A stretch of DNA of 64,000 nt from Thermoleophilia bacterium (GTDB lineage: Bacteria > Actinomycetota > Thermoleophilia > Gaiellales > SKUG01). Each line of letters opens with the position of its first letter. The stretch's first letter is position 1. Positions 9,026-18,230 of this stretch are shown here, piece after piece. Position numbers and translations under genes: made by a program. Location of the stretch: assembly GCA_025964555.1 (NCBI GenBank), contig JAOPYQ010000026.1, positions 62,001 through 126,000 of the forward strand. The letters run 5' to 3'. Under the pieces are notes generated by a model. It had not been told where the DNA came from. It ran no database searches and saw only the letters and a list, made by a program, of their open reading frames with translations.

Positions 9026-9063
9026 GAAGGCCGTCGACGGATCAGCCCCCGTCGGCGGCCTTC
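9026..9063 (+). terminator. Imperfect GC-rich hairpin in the 8877-9174 gap
   Basis: GAAGGCCGTCGACGG (9026-9040) pairs, with one mismatch, with CCGTCGGCGGCCTTC (9049-9063) around an 8-base loop. No long T run follows. It probably ends the transcript of the gene at 8073. A 12-base palindrome GTACAGGTGTAC (9132-9143) also lies in this gap, 31 bases before GTG 9175. Confidence 0.55.
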
Positions 9064-9174
9064 GCTGTCTTCGCCGTCCTCGTGCCCCGGGTGCCGCCCG
9101 AAAGCGGCACGCGAATACGCCGTGATCCGATGTACAGGTGTACGGGACGTGGGACAGGTGGGACGGACGAAGCT

Positions 9175-10461
9175 GTGGACCTGACGGTCGATCATGGCGT
9201 GATCTTTGGGCGCGCGCCGACGCGAGACGTGGCGCTGCCCGTGCTCGAGGGCGTGCCCGTCCACCGGCCGTCGACCATCGATCGCATCAGCGACCAGTTC
9301 AACGATCGCTGGGGACTGCTCACTGCAGGCGCCGGCCTCGGCGCCGGCGCGACGGCGCTGGTCGCTGCGCGCTCCGGGAGCGGGGTCGCAAGCGCGATCC
9401 GGCTCGGATCGCTGGGCGCGCTCGGCGGCGCTGCACTGCTCCTCGGCGGTGGGATGCTGCTCGACACGCTCCGCGGACGGGGCACGGAATCCGTCTCCAC
9501 CGCCGCAGCCGCAGGAGCACGCGTCGCCGGCTCCGACCTGCACGCCGACGAGTCGCTGCGCGTCATGAGCTTCAACATCCACGGCTCGCTCGGGCCCGGG
9601 GGCGAGATGGTCGGCGGCGCCGCGGACCTCGAGCGCGTCGCCAAGGCGATCGAACGCGAGCACCCCGACGTCGTCCTGCTCCAGGAGGTCGACGACCACG
9701 CGATCCAGTCGGGCTACCGCGACGTGCTCGGCACGCTCGCCGATCGACTCGACGCAGACGGCGCGGTGCACGCCCCCTCCGTCCGCACCGTCACCGGGCG
9801 CCGAAACGGCACCGCGGTGCTCACCCTCAACGGCACCACCATCGCGGACGCGCGCGGGATCGTGAGCCCCGACGCGTTCGGGGAAGGCACGTGGCGCCGC
9901 GTCACCGGCGCGGTCGACACGCTGGCGAACGTCGTGGCGGACAAGGTCGCGCATCGTGAGTGGCATCCGTTCGACTCGCCGATGCACCGACCCCGGGCAA
10001 CGACTGACGTCATGGTCACGACGCCCGCGGGCAACGATGTGCGCGTCCTGTCAGGCCACTGGAGCTGGCCTGCCGACGGCGTCGATCATCCACGCCGTCA
10101 GGTCGACGCGCTCGCGGGCCTGCTCGCGGCGTGGCACGGGCCGACGATCGTCGGCGGCGACTTCAACGTCAAGAGCGCCACCCCGGCCGGCGACAAGGAA
10201 GCCGCCGCCTTCAACGCCGCGGGACTCCACGACGCGTTCACCGAACACGGCCTCGCGATCGACGATCCGGCGCGCAGGACGTTCGGCGTCACGACGCCGT
10301 CGTCGCCGATCGATCGCGTGTACGCGTCCGACGAGCTCGAGGTGGCTGACATCCACGTCGGCTCGCACATGGTCGAGGGCATCGCCGCGAGCGACCATCA
10401 CCCGGTCATCATCGACTATCGACTACACGCACCTGGCGCAGCCGCGCGTCAGAACAGCTGA
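9175..10461 (+). CDS. Membrane-anchored endonuclease/exonuclease/phosphatase family protein
   Basis: The protein has 428 residues from GTG 9175. Residues 46-65 and 76-97 form a two-helix membrane hairpin like that of the other partner proteins, followed by an Ala-rich spacer. The catalytic domain is complete: SFNIHG (N134), LLQEVD (E171), GGDFNVK (D329, N331) and SDHHP (S406, D407, H408 or H409). This metal-dependent fold cleaves phosphodiesters in DNA, RNA, sphingomyelin or inositol phosphates; the substrate here cannot be read from sequence. The start is uncertain: ATG 9130 is also in frame. The end overlaps the convergent SRAP gene by 13 bases. Confidence 0.85.
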   Translation: MDLTVDHGVIFGRAPTRDVALPVLEGVPVHRPSTIDRISDQFNDRWGLLTAGAGLGAGATALVAARSGSGVASAIRLGSLGALGGAALLLGGGMLLDTLRGRGTESVSTAAAAGARVAGSDLHADESLRVMSFNIHGSLGPGGEMVGGAADLERVAKAIEREHPDVVLLQEVDDHAIQSGYRDVLGTLADRLDADGAVHAPSVRTVTGRRNGTAVLTLNGTTIADARGIVSPDAFGEGTWRRVTGAVDTLANVVADKVAHREWHPFDSPMHRPRATTDVMVTTPAGNDVRVLSGHWSWPADGVDHPRRQVDALAGLLAAWHGPTIVGGDFNVKSATPAGDKEAAAFNAAGLHDAFTEHGLAIDDPARRTFGVTTPSSPIDRVYASDELEVADIHVGSHMVEGIAASDHHPVIIDYRLHAPGAAARQNS

Positions 10462-11249
10462 CCCTCGCCGACCGCTTGATCGTCGTCCGCCATCGAGACC
10501 GTGTCGATGCACGCATCGAGCTCCGGCAGCGACAGCGCCGCGCCGTCCTGGCGTGCATCGTTCACGGCGCGCGACACCGGCCATGCCTCCATGCGCCCGG
10601 CCGGGAACGGCCCGAGCAGGTCGAGCACGAGCTCCGTGTCCCCGGGTGGCGCTTCGAGCCAGGCCTGGGCATCGTCGCCCTCGAGGATCGCGGGCATCCG
10701 GTCATGGATCGGATCGCACAGCTCGTTGGGCGTGGTCGTCAGGATCGAGAACGTCAGCTCGGGCACGTTGTCGGGCGTCGTCCACTCCTCGCAGAAGCCA
10801 GCGATGAGGAACGGTTCGGCGACCTCGCCGCGCCCGGCCTCGTGGTCGAGTCGGGTGCCGGTCGTCGAGTCGATCGCGGCGCCGCGCACGCGGATCAGGT
10901 GCGGCACCTTCGAGCCCTTCGAGCCGTGCCACTCGTAGAAGCCGGTGACGGGCACGAGGATGCGCCCTTTTCGTACCGCGGAGCGGAATGCGGGCTTCTC
11001 GACGACCGTCTCCGAGCGCGCATTGATGAGCGGCCGCAGGTCGCGCCCGGGCATGCGCGCCCAGGCGGGCACGAGACCCCATTCGGCGCCCTGCAGCACG
11101 CGACGGCCATCAGCGGTGAGGCCGAGGATCGGCAGCACCTGGCTCGGGGCGGCGTTCCAGGTCGGCTGCACGCCGACGGCAGCCAGCTCGGCCTCAAGCA
11201 GGTTGGCGAGGGTGCGCCCGGGAAGCGCGAGCTGGTAGCGACCACACAT
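10449..11249 (-). CDS. SRAP domain protein (YedK/HMCES family)
   Basis: This 266-residue protein starts MCGRYQ, giving the Cys2 that becomes the catalytic N-terminal residue after Met removal. NAR-SE, FYEW and HDRMP, the other conserved SRAP elements, follow in order. The family shields abasic sites in single-stranded DNA by forming a thiazolidine crosslink through Cys2. Upstream in-frame sequence to 11324 is rejected because it would bury Cys2. The last 25 residues are family-atypical and acidic. It is convergent with the gene at 9175. Confidence 0.93.
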   Translation of the reverse strand: MCGRYQLALPGRTLANLLEAELAAVGVQPTWNAAPSQVLPILGLTADGRRVLQGAEWGLVPAWARMPGRDLRPLINARSETVVEKPAFRSAVRKGRILVPVTGFYEWHGSKGSKVPHLIRVRGAAIDSTTGTRLDHEAGRGEVAEPFLIAGFCEEWTTPDNVPELTFSILTTTPNELCDPIHDRMPAILEGDDAQAWLEAPPGDTELVLDLLGPFPAGRMEAWPVSRAVNDARQDGAALSLPELDACIDTVSMADDDQAVGEGQLF

Positions 11250-11323
11250 GGCTGGAGCGTAGCGCACCCGCGCGCGGGCGAGGAACTGCACGGCTCGCGA
11301 GGTGCAACGCCGCGTGGGCGCCA

Positions 11324-11342
11324 CTCGACACCTCGGTAGGGG
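11324..11342 (+). promoter_or_regulatory. Conserved upstream box CTCGACACCTCGGTAGGG
   Basis: This is the second copy of the box at 3835-3852, with a single T/C difference. It lies 27 bases before GTG 11369; a Shine-Dalgarno-like CGGGGGGA (11357-11364) lies between. Confidence 0.4.
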
Positions 11343-11368
11343 AACGGCGACCGGTCCGGGGGGATCTC

Positions 11369-12937
11369 GTGGTGAGCATCGAATCGACCCGCACCGTCAT
11401 GCGTGCGGGAGCAGCGAGCGCGGACATGGCGTCGGACGCCGTGCGCCTGCGCGCGCTCGTCGGTCGCGAGTACACCCCTGCCGATGCGCTCCGCCTGCGC
11501 GAGCTCGTGGAGCACGGTCCAGCCGAGCTCACCGCGGGACTGCCGCGCCAGCTCGAGGGCCACATCGACCTCGACACGCACATTGGCACGGTGATCGGCC
11601 AGGATCCTGCGCAGAAGATCATGGGGACGCAAGGCCAGGAGCTCGAGCGGTTCCTCGCGGCATGGCGCGTGAGCGAGTTGCCGGCACCGGAGCGGTCGGC
11701 ACTCGTGTCGCGACTGCAGTCCACCGTGGCATCGACCTACGAGCCTGCCGACTGGGCATCGCTCGACGCCGTGATCTCGACCGGGCACCCACCCGGGCTG
11801 CCGCACACGCTGCCGGGATTCGATGGTTTCTCCGATCGCCTTCCGGCGCTCGCGGCTCGGGCGGCGCGACACGGGCGCCTGACTGACAAGGACCGCACGG
11901 GCGTCCAGCGATTCCTCGACGCGTGGCGGGTCGCTGACATGAGCGCGGAAGACGTGGCTGTCGAATCGACGCGCCTGCGCACGCTCACGCCCGAGCGCTA
12001 CACCGCGCGCGACTGGGCCACGCTCGAGGCGCTGCACGGCTCCGGGGTGCTCGCGTCGCGTATCGACATCCCGGGCCGCCTGAAAGCCGCCTCGTCGCTC
12101 GACGACCTGCTGACGCCGCTGCGCGACGGCGCGACGCGGAGCCCAAGCGCCGAGGTCAATCGCTACATGGGCGCGTGGCGCGCGAGCCAGCTGTCCGATG
12201 TCGAACTGCGCGATGCGGCCAAGGCGCTCGTCGCTCGCAATCCGGAGACGTTCGACAGGAACGACTGGCGAGCACTCGAGGCGGTCATCGACGCCAACCA
12301 GCTGCGCGGCGATCGGCTGCGCATGCCCGCCGAGCCGCAGGTTGCGGGCTGGTACACGTTCGACGACCTCGTGCACATGCAGACCGCCGGCACGCGCGGC
12401 GTCGGCCCGGGCGTGTTCCGTCCGCACTTCGCGGACTGGATGATGCGCCTCGACCCAGCGTGGGACAACCGCACCCGCGAGGCGACCCTCGCAGCGGCAC
12501 GCGGCCAGCTCGCGACGCTCGAGCCGAACATGCCGACCGCGATCGCGCAGCGCCACGACGGCGACATTTGGCGACTGACGGGCCGCGAGCAGGTTCGGCT
12601 GGCCGTCGCCATGCTCAACAACGCGGAGCTGAACGCGACCAAGGCCGTCAGCACGCCGTTCGAGCTGCTCTCCGAGGGCCTGGCATCGATCGACGACGCG
12701 TCGCCGCAGCTCATGCAGCTGCGCGACGACACGAAAACGCTCGTCGACGACACGCTCGGCGTCATGAACGGACGGGTCGCCGACGTCGGCTACGACTGGC
12801 ACCCGGACTACGCGAAGGTCGGGCGCGTGCAGGCGAACGCCTCGCTGCTCGAGCAGGCGATGTCGATCCCGCACGTGCAGGCACCTGCAGCGGTGGACCA
12901 GGCGGGCGCCGAAGCCGCCGAGGCGCTCGTGTGGTGA
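11369..12937 (+). CDS. Protein of about four degenerate helical repeats, unknown function
   Basis: The 522-residue soluble protein contains recurring units of about 105-115 residues, each with an (R/N)-x-(F/Y)-(L/M)-x-AWR-(V/A) helix, then a Tyr/Phe-x5-DW-x2-L-(D/E)-A segment and a (I/L)-(P/R)-x-(R/M) turn. AWR occurs near residues 98, 189 and 269. The C-terminal 180 residues are less repetitive and include WMMRLDPAWDN and a long helix. I do not recognise the family. GTG 11369 follows a good ribosome-binding site; GTG 11372 is one codon later. It is convergent with the PAP2 gene, with no gap. Confidence 0.75.
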   Translation: MVSIESTRTVMRAGAASADMASDAVRLRALVGREYTPADALRLRELVEHGPAELTAGLPRQLEGHIDLDTHIGTVIGQDPAQKIMGTQGQELERFLAAWRVSELPAPERSALVSRLQSTVASTYEPADWASLDAVISTGHPPGLPHTLPGFDGFSDRLPALAARAARHGRLTDKDRTGVQRFLDAWRVADMSAEDVAVESTRLRTLTPERYTARDWATLEALHGSGVLASRIDIPGRLKAASSLDDLLTPLRDGATRSPSAEVNRYMGAWRASQLSDVELRDAAKALVARNPETFDRNDWRALEAVIDANQLRGDRLRMPAEPQVAGWYTFDDLVHMQTAGTRGVGPGVFRPHFADWMMRLDPAWDNRTREATLAAARGQLATLEPNMPTAIAQRHDGDIWRLTGREQVRLAVAMLNNAELNATKAVSTPFELLSEGLASIDDASPQLMQLRDDTKTLVDDTLGVMNGRVADVGYDWHPDYAKVGRVQANASLLEQAMSIPHVQAPAAVDQAGAEAAEALVW

Positions 12938-13572
12938 TCAGGCCTCGTCGCCGGTGACGCCACCCGGGCGACCGACGTGCACCGAATCGACCGCCGCCGC
13001 CACGAGCAGCGCAACGCCCGTGCCGGAGCAGTAGCCCGCGACGATGTCAGTCGGGAAGTGCACGCCGAGCACGACGCGCGACACCCCGACGACGATCGCG
13101 AACGCCACGACGAGGACCGTCACGGGGCGTGCAACACGCGTTCCGTGCGCCGCGAAGACGATCGACATCGCGAACGCCGACGACGATGCGGCGTGCCCGC
13201 TCGGCATCGAGAAGCCCGCCACGAGCTCGTGCGCTCCGGTCGGGCGCACGCGATCGAACGTCTCCTTGAGGATGCGCGAGACGATCGCTGCCATCGCCGT
13301 GGAGAGCGCGACGATCGTGGCGTCGCGGCGGCGTCGCATCGCGATCGCGAGCACCAGGGACGCGACGATCGTGATCGGCACGAGCCACACGGCGTAGCCG
13401 ACCTCGGAGGCGAGGTCCATCACGTCGCCGATGAACCCGTCGCGCCAGCCGCGTGCGTGCCGCACGAGCTGCGCGTCGAACGCAGGGGCGCCGACGTGCG
13501 TGACGAGCACGCCGAGGACGATGCTCACCGCCAGCAGCAGCGCGCCGACGATGACTCGCGTGCGGGTCTGGA

Positions 13573-13576
<4 letters not shown>
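12938..13576 (-). CDS. PAP2-family membrane phosphatase
   Basis: The 212-residue protein has about six membrane helices and all three acid-phosphatase signatures: KETFDRVRP (K104 to P112), PSGH (125-128) and SRVVLGVHFPTD (R167, H173, D177). Enzymes of this type dephosphorylate lipid phosphates such as undecaprenyl pyrophosphate or phosphatidic acid on the outer membrane face. The start overlaps the stop of the endonuclease I gene by four bases, so the two are one transcript. Confidence 0.93.
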
Positions 13577-14391
<815 letters not shown>

Positions 14392-14538
14392 GTGCGTATC
14401 CTGCCCGGCGCTGCAGACGCGTGGGGCACTTTCGGTGAACGATGCCTTACGCGGCCAGTCCTGCGGCCTCGCCTTCCCGTCGTCGCCGCGCGGGTGGAAC
14501 AGGCGCGGCGATCGCCCCGATGCAGAGGTTCAGCGCCT

Positions 14539-15642
14539 TCAGCGCTCGCGTGTCGCCCAGCGCGTGAGGAGGTCGATCGCCGCCTCGGCGTCCTCGAGCG
14601 CGAACAGCTCGCCGGGCGAGTGCAGGTAGCGTGTCGGGATGCTGACCACGCCGACGGGCACACCGCGGCCTGCGCGGACGATCGTGTCCGCGTCGGTGAA
14701 CGTCGCCCGCCCTGCTGCCGAGATCTGGATGTCGATCTCGGCCTCCTCCGCGATCGCCACGAGCTCGCGACCGATGCGCGCACGCGTGGTCGCGCCGAAG
14801 GTGATCGAGGGGCCCTTGCCGACGTCGGAGTCCTCGGGATGGTCACCGGGCACGTCGGAGGTCCACGTCACGTCGATGGCGATCGCCTCGTCCGGATCGG
14901 CGCCGTAGGTGCCGGGCATGGCCCCGACGCATCCGATCTCCTCGCGCGTGGCGCACATCGCGATGACCTCGACGTCCGATCCCTTCGCGCGGCGCGCGGC
15001 CTCGAGCGCGATGAACGCGCCGATGCGATCGTCGACGGAGCGGCTCATGACGCGGCGGTTGGGGAACACGTGCGGCGTGGTGTCGAGCACGATCGGGTCG
15101 CCGATGCGCACCATCGCCTTCGCCTCGTCCGCGGTCGCGACGCCGATGTCGATCCAGATGTCCTTGATGACGGGCGCCTTGGCGCGGTCCTTCATCTGGT
15201 GCGGCGCGAGCTTGCCGACCGTGCCGAGCACGGTGCCCTGGCGCGTGAGGATGCGCACGCGCTGGCCGACCGGCACCGACAGGTCCCACCCGCCGACCTG
15301 CTCGAAGCGCAACAGGCCCTTGTCGTCGACGCGCGTGACGATGAACCCGATCTCGTCGATGTGGCCCGAGAGCATCACGCGCCCGCCCGCCGCGCCCTTG
15401 TTCACGGTGACGTGCACGTTGCCGATCGCATCGACGTGGACATCGTCGGCCCAGCCCTTCGCGTACTCGGCGACGACCTCGGCGGCCGGCTCCTCGAAGC
15501 CCGACGGTGCGGGCGTGTCGAGCAGGCGCAGCAGGAACGCGAGCGAGTCGCCTTCGACGCGTACGTCGCCCGAGTAGTAGGGCAGCGGCCGCTTCTTGGT
15601 GCTCGTGTTGCCGGTGGTCGTCTCGTCGTCCGTGTCACTCAC
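14539..15642 (-). CDS. M42 family metallopeptidase (second of pair)
   Basis: The protein has 367 residues from GTG 15642, which overlaps the stop of the upstream M42 gene (GTGA); AAGGAG lies 8 bases before it. Metal ligands expected for dodecameric M42 aminopeptidases are visible: GHIDEIG (H94, D96), SVDDRIGAF, the REE pair (TREEIGCVGAM), an IDVTW Asp and RYLHSP. M42 enzymes remove N-terminal residues from peptides in the cytoplasm. The N-terminal 20 residues are a Thr/Asp-rich tail. Confidence 0.93.
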   Translation of the reverse strand: MSDTDDETTTGNTSTKKRPLPYYSGDVRVEGDSLAFLLRLLDTPAPSGFEEPAAEVVAEYAKGWADDVHVDAIGNVHVTVNKGAAGGRVMLSGHIDEIGFIVTRVDDKGLLRFEQVGGWDLSVPVGQRVRILTRQGTVLGTVGKLAPHQMKDRAKAPVIKDIWIDIGVATADEAKAMVRIGDPIVLDTTPHVFPNRRVMSRSVDDRIGAFIALEAARRAKGSDVEVIAMCATREEIGCVGAMPGTYGADPDEAIAIDVTWTSDVPGDHPEDSDVGKGPSITFGATTRARIGRELVAIAEEAEIDIQISAAGRATFTDADTIVRAGRGVPVGVVSIPTRYLHSPGELFALEDAEAAIDLLTRWATRER

Positions 15643-16745
15643 GTGGTGCTCCTTGCGTGGTCTGCGGCGACGCGTTCGATCCAGGCGACGATGACGTCGA
15701 TCGAGGCGCGCACGTCGCGCAGGTCGACCTGCTCCACCGGCGTGTGCAGGTAGCGCGCCGGGACGCTCACGAGGCATGTCGCCATGCCGCGTCCCGCCTT
15801 GATGGTCTGGTCCGCGTCGGTGGCCGTCCGCAGCCCCTTCGCGCGAAGCTGGAACGGGATGCCGGCGTCCTCGGCCGCGGCGAGCAGCTCGTCGACGACC
15901 CGGCCGGTGAGCGTCGAACCGCGCGAGATGATCGGCCCCTTGCCGAGCTTGAGGTCGCCCAGGTCGGACGCGCCGGGCGTGTCACCGGGCGTGGTGACAT
16001 CCACGACGCACGTGCGGTCGGGCTGGAGGCCGTACATCGCAACGGTGGCGCCGCCCATGCCGTTCTCCTCCCCCACCGAACCGACGGCGACGACCTCCGC
16101 GGCGATGTCGCGATCCTTCGCGATGCGCGCGACCTCGAGCGCGACGAACGCGCCGACGCGATTGTCGATCGAGCGTGACGCGAGGCGGTGCGAGTCGGGC
16201 AGGCCTATGCGGCGTGGCACGACGTCCATGACCATGGGGTCGCCGACGCGCACGAGCTGGCGTGCTTCGTCGCCGGAGTCGGCGCCGATGTCGACCCACA
16301 GGTCGTCGACCTTGGGGGCGCGTTCGCGCGCGGCCTGGTCGAGTGCGTGCACGGCCGTGCGGCTGATGGTGCCGAGCACGGTGCCGCCCGTCGGGGTGGA
16401 CATGATCCGCACGCGCTGGCCGGGCAGCACGACGGCGTCCCAGCCACCGATCGAGCCGACCTTGCAGAAGCCCTTGTCGTTGATGCGGGTGACGATGAGC
16501 CCGATCTCGTCGACGTGTCCCACTATCGCGATCCGGGGCCCGCGACCAGCGTTGACGGTCGCGAAGGCGGTGCCGACGCGGTCCGTGGTGGATTCGGCGC
16601 CGAACGACCCTGCGTACTCGGCGAATTTCGCGGCGGCGGCGTCCTCGAACCCGGAGGGTGCCGGCACGTCGAGCAGCTCGAGCAGGAACTGTTCGGCGGA
16701 TGCTTCGAACAGCGGCATTTCTGGCATGTCTGCGTCGTTTGGCAC
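15639..16745 (-). CDS. M42 family metallopeptidase (first of pair)
   Basis: The 368-residue protein is about 45% similar by eye to its neighbour. It has VGHVDEIG (H77, D79), SIDNRVGAF, the catalytic GEEN, a VVDVTTPGD ligand and RYLHTPVEQ. It has no signal peptide and is expected to act as a cytoplasmic aminopeptidase, perhaps forming mixed assemblies with its partner, which is inference. It is the first gene of a two-gene operon whose upstream region carries a palindrome at 16777-16802. Confidence 0.93.
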   Translation of the reverse strand: MPNDADMPEMPLFEASAEQFLLELLDVPAPSGFEDAAAAKFAEYAGSFGAESTTDRVGTAFATVNAGRGPRIAIVGHVDEIGLIVTRINDKGFCKVGSIGGWDAVVLPGQRVRIMSTPTGGTVLGTISRTAVHALDQAARERAPKVDDLWVDIGADSGDEARQLVRVGDPMVMDVVPRRIGLPDSHRLASRSIDNRVGAFVALEVARIAKDRDIAAEVVAVGSVGEENGMGGATVAMYGLQPDRTCVVDVTTPGDTPGASDLGDLKLGKGPIISRGSTLTGRVVDELLAAAEDAGIPFQLRAKGLRTATDADQTIKAGRGMATCLVSVPARYLHTPVEQVDLRDVRASIDVIVAWIERVAADHARSTT

Positions 16746-16776
16746 GAAAGCCCCCTACCCGCGACGGTGCGGTCCC

Positions 16777-16802
16777 TACCTACCTGGGACCAAACGTAGG
16801 TA
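16777..16802. promoter_or_regulatory. Inverted repeat between divergent genes
   Basis: TACCTAC (16777-16783) and GTAGGTA (16796-16802) form a 7-base inverted repeat with a 12-base spacer in the 102-base gap between the M42 operon and the gene at 16848. The arrangement suits a dimeric repressor controlling one or both genes. Confidence 0.45.
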
Positions 16803-16847
16803 ATTAGCCCCGATCACCGATGGGCAGGCGCGTCGTACCTTCAATGC

Positions 16848-17264
16848 ATGACCTCCCACCACGCCGCAGCCGCACACATCGTCCCGACCAGCACCGAGCA
16901 CGCCGAGCTCGCCGACCTTCCCGGGCACGCGCCCATCACGGGTTGGCACGCGATGCAGGGCCTTGCGATCGGCATCCTCCGGGGCATGTCGCCCGGCACG
17001 GACGTCGAGGTGTGCGTGGAGCAGATCTTCGAAGAGGCCTCGGACCTCGCGGTTGCCGACCGCGTCGCCTGGATCCTCGCCGGTCGATCGGGTCGCCAGC
17101 ACGTCGTGCTCGCCAGCTCGACCGGCTACCTCGTCGCCATCGTCGGTCCCGAGCTCGACTGGGCCGCAGCCATGCGCCTCGAGCCCGGCCAGTACTCGCC
17201 GCGCATCGTCAGCGTCGCCACCCAGGACGGCGTGCTGCCCGTCCTGCTGCCGGTCGCCGTCTGA
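16848..17264 (+). CDS. Hypothetical protein, 138 residues
   Basis: I do not recognise this protein. It starts with a His/Ala-rich leader, followed by a compact alpha/beta region: helix GLAIGILRGMSPGTDVEVCVEQIFEEA, strand VAWILAG, strand HVVLASSTGYLVAIVG. It resembles a small ligand- or stress-domain fold, but I cannot name it. There is no membrane segment. It is divergent from the M42 operon and shares its palindromic control region. Confidence 0.65.
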   Translation: MTSHHAAAAHIVPTSTEHAELADLPGHAPITGWHAMQGLAIGILRGMSPGTDVEVCVEQIFEEASDLAVADRVAWILAGRSGRQHVVLASSTGYLVAIVGPELDWAAAMRLEPGQYSPRIVSVATQDGVLPVLLPVAV

Positions 17265-17352
17265 CCGACCGCACACGAACATTGCGAAGGTAGTTGCACC
17301 GCCAGTCGGGGGCCCACGCCAGGGGCCCCCGACGCAATTCCGCGCCGACCCC

Positions 17353-17468
17353 GCGCAGCGCGCCGTGCCCTCCCCGGATCCGCGCGCGCAGCGCGCCGTG
17401 CCATCCCCGGATCCGCGCGCGCAGCGCGCCGTGCCCTCCCCCCATCCGCGCGCGCAGCGCGCCGTGCC
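17353..17468. repeat. 33-base tandem repeat, about 3.5 copies
   Basis: The unit GCGCAGCGCGCCGTGCC plus a CCCTCCCCGGATCCGC-type remainder recurs at 17353, 17386, 17419 and 17452, exactly 33 bases apart. It fills the gap between the genes ending at 17264 and 17549. The unit length is a multiple of three, so both strands stay open, but no start or family supports coding. Not CRISPR: there are no unique spacers. Confidence 0.8.
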
Positions 17469-17548
17469 AAAAAGTACGCTCTGAGCGACCTTTTCAGCCG
17501 GGGTTACGCAATCCACTGACCCGCAGGGCAAGTAAACGACCGAACCCC

Positions 17549-18178
17549 TCACGCCTCGGGGAACTCGCCCAACCTCGTGCCGTGCCGCACTCCGGCGCTT
17601 CGCTCGGCCCGGCCCTGCTTCCACTCCTGCTTGCGCGCCTGATACGCCGTCAGGTCGTCATACGTCCGGACTTCCGACAGGCTCCCGTACGACGGCAGGT
17701 CACCTTCGAAGCCGCGCACGTCCAGCCCGAACTGTCGCACCAGCATCGCGATGAACGCCGGCACCTTGGTCATGCCGAAACCCGGGAGTGCATGCACTCG
17801 GCGCGCGAGGTCATCGTAGTCCTCCGCCTCGAGCCAGATCCGTTCCACATCGCCGCCATACTGGTCGACGACGACCTGCATGCACGCGTGCACTCGATTC
17901 GCCATCGACCGTCCGTACCGGTGCAGCGGCGGCTTCGCGACGAAGGCCTCCACGATCTGCTCGACGGGCATGGCCGCCAGCTCCGCCGGCTCGAGCGTTC
18001 CAAGTCGCTCGGCGAGGTGCAGCGGCGCCGAGAACGCCTGCTGCACGCGCACCTGCTGGTCACAGATCCAGCCGATGAGCAGCGCCGACGGCTCGCTCGC
18101 GATGAGTTCGTTCGCTTCGGCGTGCCGCGTCAGCTCGAGTGTCGTCGGATGGTGGTAGGTCGACGTGTCGATCGCCAT
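17549..18178 (-). CDS. HhH-GPD family base-excision-type protein
   Basis: The 209-residue protein matches the actinobacterial HhH-GPD family known as TIGR03252 by its characteristic ALLIGWICDQQVRVQQAF segment, KPPLHRYGRSMANRV and the LPGFGMTK helix-hairpin-helix. Relatives are helix-hairpin-helix DNA glycosylases, but this family has no proven substrate. ATG 18178 is preceded by GGAG and starts the conserved part; the frame remains open to 18346 without family-like sequence. The C-terminus is basic (QARKQEWKQGRAER). Confidence 0.85.
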   Translation of the reverse strand: MAIDTSTYHHPTTLELTRHAEANELIASEPSALLIGWICDQQVRVQQAFSAPLHLAERLGTLEPAELAAMPVEQIVEAFVAKPPLHRYGRSMANRVHACMQVVVDQYGGDVERIWLEAEDYDDLARRVHALPGFGMTKVPAFIAMLVRQFGLDVRGFEGDLPSYGSLSEVRTYDDLTAYQARKQEWKQGRAERSAGVRHGTRLGEFPEA

Positions 18179-18230
18179 GGTGGACTCCGATCTCGATCGG
18201 GATCCAGTCATGTTCCCGCGCTCCGCGCGG

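Noticed and set aside
9132-9143. Palindrome GTACAGGTGTAC as an operator for 9175
   Set aside because: Only one copy, short, and no regulator gene nearby; noted under the gap but not called as a site.
17353-17468. CRISPR-like regular repeat
   Set aside because: Units are contiguous 33-base copies without variable spacers, and no cas gene is present.
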